This document shows, piece after piece, positions 1 through 6,030 of a DNA stretch of 6,030 nt. Under the pieces are notes generated by a model. That model worked only from the letters and a program-made list of their open reading frames with translations. It was not told the DNA's origin and did no database searches. The stretch's first letter is position 1. The number at the start of each line of letters is the position of its first letter. The stretch lies in the NCBI GenBank assembly GCA_035485475.1, contig DATHOA010000066.1:1-6030 (forward strand), written 5' to 3'. Made by a program: the position numbers and the translations under genes. The DNA comes from DAIDKA01 sp035485475. Its GTDB lineage: Bacteria; Pseudomonadota; Gammaproteobacteria; Steroidobacterales; Steroidobacteraceae.

Positions 1-1
1 G

Positions 2-964
2 CTGACCCAGCTCGCGGCCGCCGACACGCATCCGGCCGTGACCGGTGCGGTGCTCGCCGCGCTGCGCGCCAAGGGCATCGTGGCCGCGGAGCTGCGCGGC
101 TTTGCCGATGGCATGCGCGCGCTGGCACTGCGCCCGCAGATCCCGGCCGGGGTTCGCGCCATTGATATCGTCGGCACCGGCGGTGATGCATCCGGCTCCT
201 TCAGCATTTCGACCGGAACGGCGCTGCTGACGGCGGCCTGCGGCCAGCCGGTGATCAAGCATGGCAACCGCTCCATTTCCAGCAAGTGCGGCAGCGGTGA
301 TGTGCTCGAGGCGCTGGGCGTGAAGATCCCCATGGATGAGGAGACGGCGGGGCGCTGTCTTGCCGCCACGGGGTTCACGTTTCTGTTCGCGCCCTACTAT
401 CACCCGGCGATGAAGGCGGTGGCACGGGCGCGTGCCGCGCTGGGCGTGCGCACCATCTTCAATATTCTCGGGCCGCTCACCAATCCGGCGGCGCCACCTT
501 TGTATGTGATCGGCGCCTACAGCCCGGAGGTCGCGCGGCTGATCGCGGACGCCGTGTCCGGCATGCCGATCGAGCGCGCTTTTGTTGTTCATGGCAGTCA
601 TGGCTGGGACGAGCCAACACCTGTGGGGCCTTTTATGCTGTTTGATGTTCACCAGGGTCATGTCACCGAAATGGTTCGCGATCCGGCCGAATTTGGTCTG
701 GCACGTTGCCGGAACGAGGATCTGGCCGGTGGCGATGCCCACCACAATGCGCGGGCGCTGCGTGCCGCGCTGAACGGCGAAGATCGCGGCGCACACCGTG
801 ACTGCCTGTTGCTGGGCGCCGCCCTGGCGCTGGAAGTCGCCGGTCGCACGCGCTCGGCCCGCGAGGGTATCGAGGTCGCAACGGCGGCGATCGATTCCGG
901 CGCGGCGCAACGCACGCTGCATGCCGTGGCGGATTTCGCAGTGGCGTGCGCGGGTGCCACATGA
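2..964 (+). CDS. trpD: Anthranilate phosphoribosyltransferase, 5' end outside window
   Basis: TrpD transfers the phosphoribosyl group of PRPP to anthranilate, the second committed step of tryptophan synthesis, in the cytoplasm. The reading frame is open from base 2, and the codons before the GTG at 38 read as the usual N-terminal helical region (LTQLAAADTHPAVTGAVLAALRAKG style). The true start is therefore upstream, and about 15-25 residues are probably missing from a protein of about 340; 320 codons are visible. Family motifs are intact: the PRPP-binding GTGGD loop at 173-187, KHGNR at 257-271, the SSKCGSGDVLEALG stretch (Cys where Ser is more common), NILGPLTNP, and the metal-binding Asp-Glu pair at 608-613, here in a GWDEPTP context instead of the common GLDE. 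The stop TGA (962-964) overlaps the trpC ATG. It is a stand-alone enzyme at the visible end, but a fusion to TrpG upstream cannot be excluded. Bases 581-700 are clearly less GC-rich than the rest. Confidence 0.97.
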   Translation: MTQLAAADTHPAVTGAVLAALRAKGIVAAELRGFADGMRALALRPQIPAGVRAIDIVGTGGDASGSFSISTGTALLTAACGQPVIKHGNRSISSKCGSGDVLEALGVKIPMDEETAGRCLAATGFTFLFAPYYHPAMKAVARARAALGVRTIFNILGPLTNPAAPPLYVIGAYSPEVARLIADAVSGMPIERAFVVHGSHGWDEPTPVGPFMLFDVHQGHVTEMVRDPAEFGLARCRNEDLAGGDAHHNARALRAALNGEDRGAHRDCLLLGAALALEVAGRTRSAREGIEVATAAIDSGAAQRTLHAVADFAVACAGAT

Positions 965-3900
965 GCGCCGGGGACTTCCTGCAGATGATGGCGCAGGCCA
1001 GCCATGAGCGGGTGCTCGCGGCGCGCGCCCGGCTTTCCGAAAACGGGCTGCTCAAACAGGCCCAGGCCACGGCACCCCCGCCACCGCTGATACGGGGTAC
1101 CGGTGGTTTTGATCTCATCGCCGAATTGAAACTGCGCTCCCCGGCCGTGGGTCAGCTGCGCGCCGCGGACAGTGAAGATCCGGCCAAGCGGGCTTTGGCC
1201 TATGCCGAGGCCGGTGCCGCCGCGGTGTCGGTGCTGACCGAGCCGAGCCGGTTCGATGGTTCGCTTGCGCATCTGAGTGCCGCGAGCGGTGCGCTGCGCG
1301 CGCGGCGTGTCCCGGCCATGCGCAAGGACTTCCTGGTCGATCCCTACCAGGTCGTCGAGGCGCGCGCCCATGGCGCCGGTGGCGTGCTCATCATCCTGCG
1401 CATGCTGTCGCGGCCGCAGCTGGATGAGCTGTGTTCCGCGGCGAAAGCCTGTGGTCTGTTCGCGCTGCTGGAGGCCTTTGACGAGGCCGACATCGCACTG
1501 GCACACGATATCATCGACGCGCAGACCAACCAGGACCCGGGCCCGTATCGACTCGGGCCCAGTCGCAGCGCGAACAGCCGCAGTCGCCCGGGCATGGTGC
1601 CGGTGCAATGGCTCGTGGGCGTCAACAGCCGCGATCTGTCGACGCTGCAGGTCGTGCCGGGACGGCTCGAGAAGCTGGCAGCGCTGCTGCCGACCCAGGT
1701 GCCGCGCGTGGCCGAAAGCGGTGTCGCCACGGCCGAGGATGCCGGGCGGGTCGCCGCGGCCGGCTACGACATGGCGCTGGTCGGCAGTGCGCTGATGAGC
1801 GGCGCGGATCCGAAGGCCCTCGCCCACGAGATGATCGTGGCCGGACGGCGCGCGCGCCAGCAGTGGATCTGATGTGACGAGCGGCGACCCGCAGCTGTGG
1901 ATCAAGATCTGTGGCCTCACCGATGCGGCGGCGGTGAGCGCGGCGCTGCAGGCAGGCGTGGATGCCATCGGCTTCGTGTTCTCACCTTCGCCGCGCCAGG
2001 TTCAGCCCGCCCTGGCGGCGCGCCTGGCCGCGAGTGCGCGCGGCAAGGCGCTGTGCATCGCGGTGACGCGCCATCCGAAGCAGGAGCTGCTCGATGAAAT
2101 CCTCCGCGAGTTCAAACCTGACGGCTGGCAGACCGATATCAATGACCTGAGTGTGCTGCGCGTGCCGCGCCACTTGCCGATCCTGCCGGTACTGCGCAGT
2201 GGATCGCCGGCGCTGGAATCACCACCGCGGCGCTTCCTGTTCGAAGGGCCGCTCAGTGGCCAGGGCGTGACCGCGGATTGGGCCGAGGCCGCGACTCTCG
2301 CGGCCCACTCCCAGCTCATCCTCGCCGGCGGACTGCGGGTCGACAATGTGGCCGCGGCCATCGCCAGCGTGCGGCCGTTCGGCGTCGATGTGTCCAGCGG
2401 GGTCGAAGCGCTCCCCGGGCGCAAGAGCCCGGAGCTGATCGCGGCCTTCGTGGCCGCGGCGCGCGCGGCCCATGAACGGCTGAGTGCGACAACCAAGACG
2501 GTGAACACGGAGATATGACAGTGACCAGCGAGTTTTCGGATAGCCAGAGGGCGCAGCTGTTGCAGGCCGCCATCGCCGGCCGGTTCCCGGATGAGCGCGG
2601 CCGTTTCGGACCCTTCGGCGGCCGCTACGTGCCCGAGACTCTCATTCCCGCCATGGATCGCCTGGAGCAGGGCGTGCGTGAGCATCTGCACAGTCCCGAA
2701 TTCCAGGAGGCGCTGGGGCGAGAGCTCAAGACCTGGGCCGGGCGACCCACGGCACTGACCTACGCCACCACGCTGTCCGCGCGCTGGGGTGCGCAGGTGT
2801 GGCTGAAACGCGAGGATCTGGCGCACACCGGTGCGCACAAGATCAATAACGCCATCGGTCAGGCGCTGCTGGCCAAACGCATTGGTGCGACGCGCGTGGT
2901 TGCCGAGACCGGTGCCGGCCAGCACGGCGTGGCCTCCGCCGCGGCCTGTGCACGCGTCGGTCTGCCCTGCGTGGTGTACATGGGCGAAGTCGACATGGAA
3001 CGCCAGGCGCCCAATGTGGGCCGCATGCGCCTGCTCGGTGCCACCGTGACCCCCGTGACCAGCGGGGATCGCACGCTGCGCGCGGCCATCGACGAGGCCA
3101 TGCGCGACTGGGTGTCGGATCCGACCCATACTTTCTATCTGCTCGGTTCCGCGCTGGGTCCGCATCCCTATCCCTACCTGGTGCGCGAACTGCAGGCCAT
3201 TGTCGGCCGCGAAGCGCGCGCGCAGATGCTGGAGGCTACCGGCGGGCTGCCGGATGCCGTGATCGCCTGCGTCGGCGGCGGTTCGAACGCCATCGGCATG
3301 TTCCATCCCTTCATCGCGGATCGCAGTGTGCGGATCATCGGTTTCGAAGCCGGCGGCACCGGCAACGGGCTGGGGCAAAATGCGGCAACCCTGAGTTACG
3401 GCCGGCCGGGCGTGCTGCATGGTTTCTACTCAATGCTGCTGCAGGATGCCGACGGGCAGATCCAGGAGACGACTTCGGTATCGGCGGGCCTGGATTATCC
3501 GGGCGTCGGCCCCGAGCATGCCCTGCTGCATGTGACCGGGCGCGTGCAGTACGAGGCGGTGGACGACAACGAAGCACTCGCGGCCGTGAAGGAGTGCTGC
3601 GAATGCGAAGGCATCCTGCCCGCCATCGAAAGCGCCCATGCACTGGCGGGTGCGAAGCGCTGGACGGCCGCGAATCCCGGCGCGCGGGTGGTGATCTGTC
3701 TGTCCGGTCGAGGTGACAAGGATATGCCCACCCTGCTGCGCACCCTGTTGGCCAATACCGGATCGGATCCTTCATGAGCGCAACCAGCAGCATTCCCGGC
3801 GAGCAGATCAGCAATGCCATCCGGCGCGCCCACGCCCGGGGCAATCCGGCCCTGATCGCCTATCTGACCGCCGGCTATCCCAGCAAGGCGCTGTTCACCG

Positions 3901-6030
3901 AGCATCTGCAGGCGATTGCCTCGGCCGCGGATGTGGTGGAGATCGGGGTGCCATTCACCGATCCGATGGCCGACGGTGTCACCATCCAGCGCTCCAGCCA
4001 GGCCGCCCTGCAACAGGGGGTCAGCCTGCGCTGGATACTGGCGCAACTGACGCAGATGCCGAAAGTTGGCGCGCCCCTGCTGCTGATGAGCTATCTGAAT
4101 CCGCTGCTCGCCTTCGGCGTCGCGCGCCTGCCCGAGGCGGCCGCAAGCGCCGGCGTGAATGGTTTCATCGTTCCGGACATGCCCGTGGATGAAAGCGATC
4201 TGCTCAAAGAGGCCTTGGCGGCACAGGGGATCGCACTGGTGCAGATGGTCACGCCGGTGACTACACCCGAGCGCCTCAGCCGCGTGGTCGCTGCCAGCAC
4301 CGGATTTGTTTATGCCGTGACCATGACCGGCGTCACCGGCAAGAGTGTGGCGGTGCCGACCGAAGTCATGCAGTACCTGGATCGGGTGCGTGCGCAGTCG
4401 CGCGTGCCCGTGTGTGCCGGTTTTGGCATTCGCAGCCGCGAGCAGGTGCAGGCCCTGCGCGCACACGTCGATGGCGTCATCGTCGGTTCCGCGCTGGTCG
4501 AAGTGCTGGAGCGCGGCGAGGACCCGGCGCGCTGGCTGGCGGCGCTGCGCGGCTGATCAGACTATTTCGGCGCCGGCCGCATCAGCCGCCGCCTGCGCGA
4601 CGGCGGCCTGCGGGGTGATCATCCGCAGCGTTCGCCACTTGCCCCACTTGTAGTAGGCCATGGCCAGCACGACGGCCAGGAACGAGGAGGCCGGGAAGCT
4701 CCACCAGATGGCATCGGCGTGCAGCCGGCCGATCAGTGCCAGGGCCATGGGGAAGCGGATGCCCAGCAGGCTGATGGCCAGCACGATCAGCGGCGCGAGT
4801 ACCGCGCCATTGGCGCGCACCACGCCGAACAGCACCATCGAAATACCGAAGAACACGAAGCTCCAGGTGACGATGTTGTTCATGTGCACGCCGATCGTGA
4901 TCGCGAGCGAGCCGGGAGGCAGGAACAGTCCCAGCGCCGAACGGCAGAACACATCCACGATCAGCACCATGGTGCCGGTCAGGATCAGCTGGTAGATGAC
5001 GCCCATGCGCGTGATGGTGCTGATCCGGTCCCACTTCTGCGCGCCGATGTTCTGCGCGGCCATCGATGAGACCGCCATGCCGATCGCGAACGAGGGCATC
5101 TGGATGTAGTTCCACAACTGCACCCCGGCGCCATATGCGGCAGCGGTCTCGACCCCGAAGCCGTTCACCAGGCTGATCATGAACACCATGCTCAGCGACA
5201 GCACCATCATCTGCAACGCCATCGGCACGCCCTTGCCGATGAGCGTGCTGACGATGGACCAGTCGATCTTCAGCAGCTTGATCTCATCACCATGCAGGCA
5301 CAGCGGATGCTTCTTGCCGTACAGATAGATGATCAATACCACCAGGCTGATCGCCTGCGCCAGCAACGTGGCTACGGCGGAGCCGGCAATGCCGAGCCGC
5401 GGAATGGGGCCGACACCGAAGATGAACACCGGGTTCAGCACGATATCCAGACCCACCGACAGGATCAGGAAGTACAGCGGTGTCTTGGCATCCCCGGCGC
5501 CGCGCAGGGCGGAGGTGGCGAAGATGTACAGCACCATGAACGGCAGCGCCAGGAAGATGACGCGCATATAAGAGATGGCGAGCGCCAGCGCTTCCGGTGG
5601 TGTCTGCATGGCACGCAGCAGCGGTTCGCAGATGAGCATGCCGATGCCCGCCATGCACACCGACAGCACGGTGGCGAAGGTGGTGCTGGTGCCGACCACG
5701 CGCTTGGCGTCGTGCAGGCGACGCGCACCCATGTACTGGCCGATCAGAATGGTGGCGGCCATCGACGCACCAAACATCGAGCCCAGCAACAGGAACAGCA
5801 CGTTGCCGGCGTTGGAGCTGGCCGTCAGCGCAGCCTCGCCCAGGTAGTGCCCGATCCAGAACGAATTCACGGTCGCGTTCAGCGACTGCAGGATGTTGCC
5901 GATGAGGATGGGCAGCGTGAACAGCAGCAGGCGCTGGCTGATCGAGCCTTCGGTCAGATTGTGGGGCTGCATGGGGAGATTCTAGGCGCGGGCGCGGCAA
6001 AGGAAACGGTCGGCAAGGCTAGCGCAGGCC

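Overview
The window is about 6 kb of GC-rich DNA (roughly two thirds G+C by eye) from a bacterium. It holds the distal part of a tryptophan biosynthesis operon on the + strand and one membrane transporter gene on the - strand. The organism is most likely a proteobacterium, tentatively a gammaproteobacterium with separate (unfused) trpD, trpC and trpF. The taxonomic guess rests on gene order and protein style only and is weak.

Positions 2-4556 carry trpD (5' end outside the window), trpC, trpF, trpB and trpA in pathway order. They are packed without spacers: three junctions are ATGA overlaps (trpD/trpC, trpF/trpB, trpB/trpA) and one has a single base between stop and start (trpC/trpF). Together the products convert anthranilate to phosphoribosyl-anthranilate (TrpD), CdRP (TrpF), indole-3-glycerol phosphate (TrpC), and then tryptophan via the TrpA2B2 complex. 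trpE and trpG, and any leader or attenuator, would lie upstream and are not visible. Spacing, not strong ribosome binding sites, dominates the layout, so translational coupling is the likely mode of coordinated expression.

Positions 4557-5972 (- strand) encode a 12-helix MATE-family efflux protein. It converges on trpA with no intergenic base: the two stop codons together form the palindrome TGATCA, and a 9-bp inverted repeat spans the junction. The last 58 bases (5973-6030) hold only the putative MATE promoter region. A TAGAAT -10-like box sits 6 bases before the ATG and there is no Shine-Dalgarno sequence, a layout that would suit a leaderless mRNA.

No mobile element, CRISPR array, RNA gene or novel multi-gene system is visible. 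The best second-look items are small. They are an in-frame insertion of about 28 residues in TrpC containing a 51-bp unit between 7-bp direct repeats with an internal inverted repeat; a TrpF with Glu where the family general-acid Asp is expected and QTD in place of QLHG; a MATE protein lacking the usual membrane acidic residues; and the zero-spacing convergent junction.
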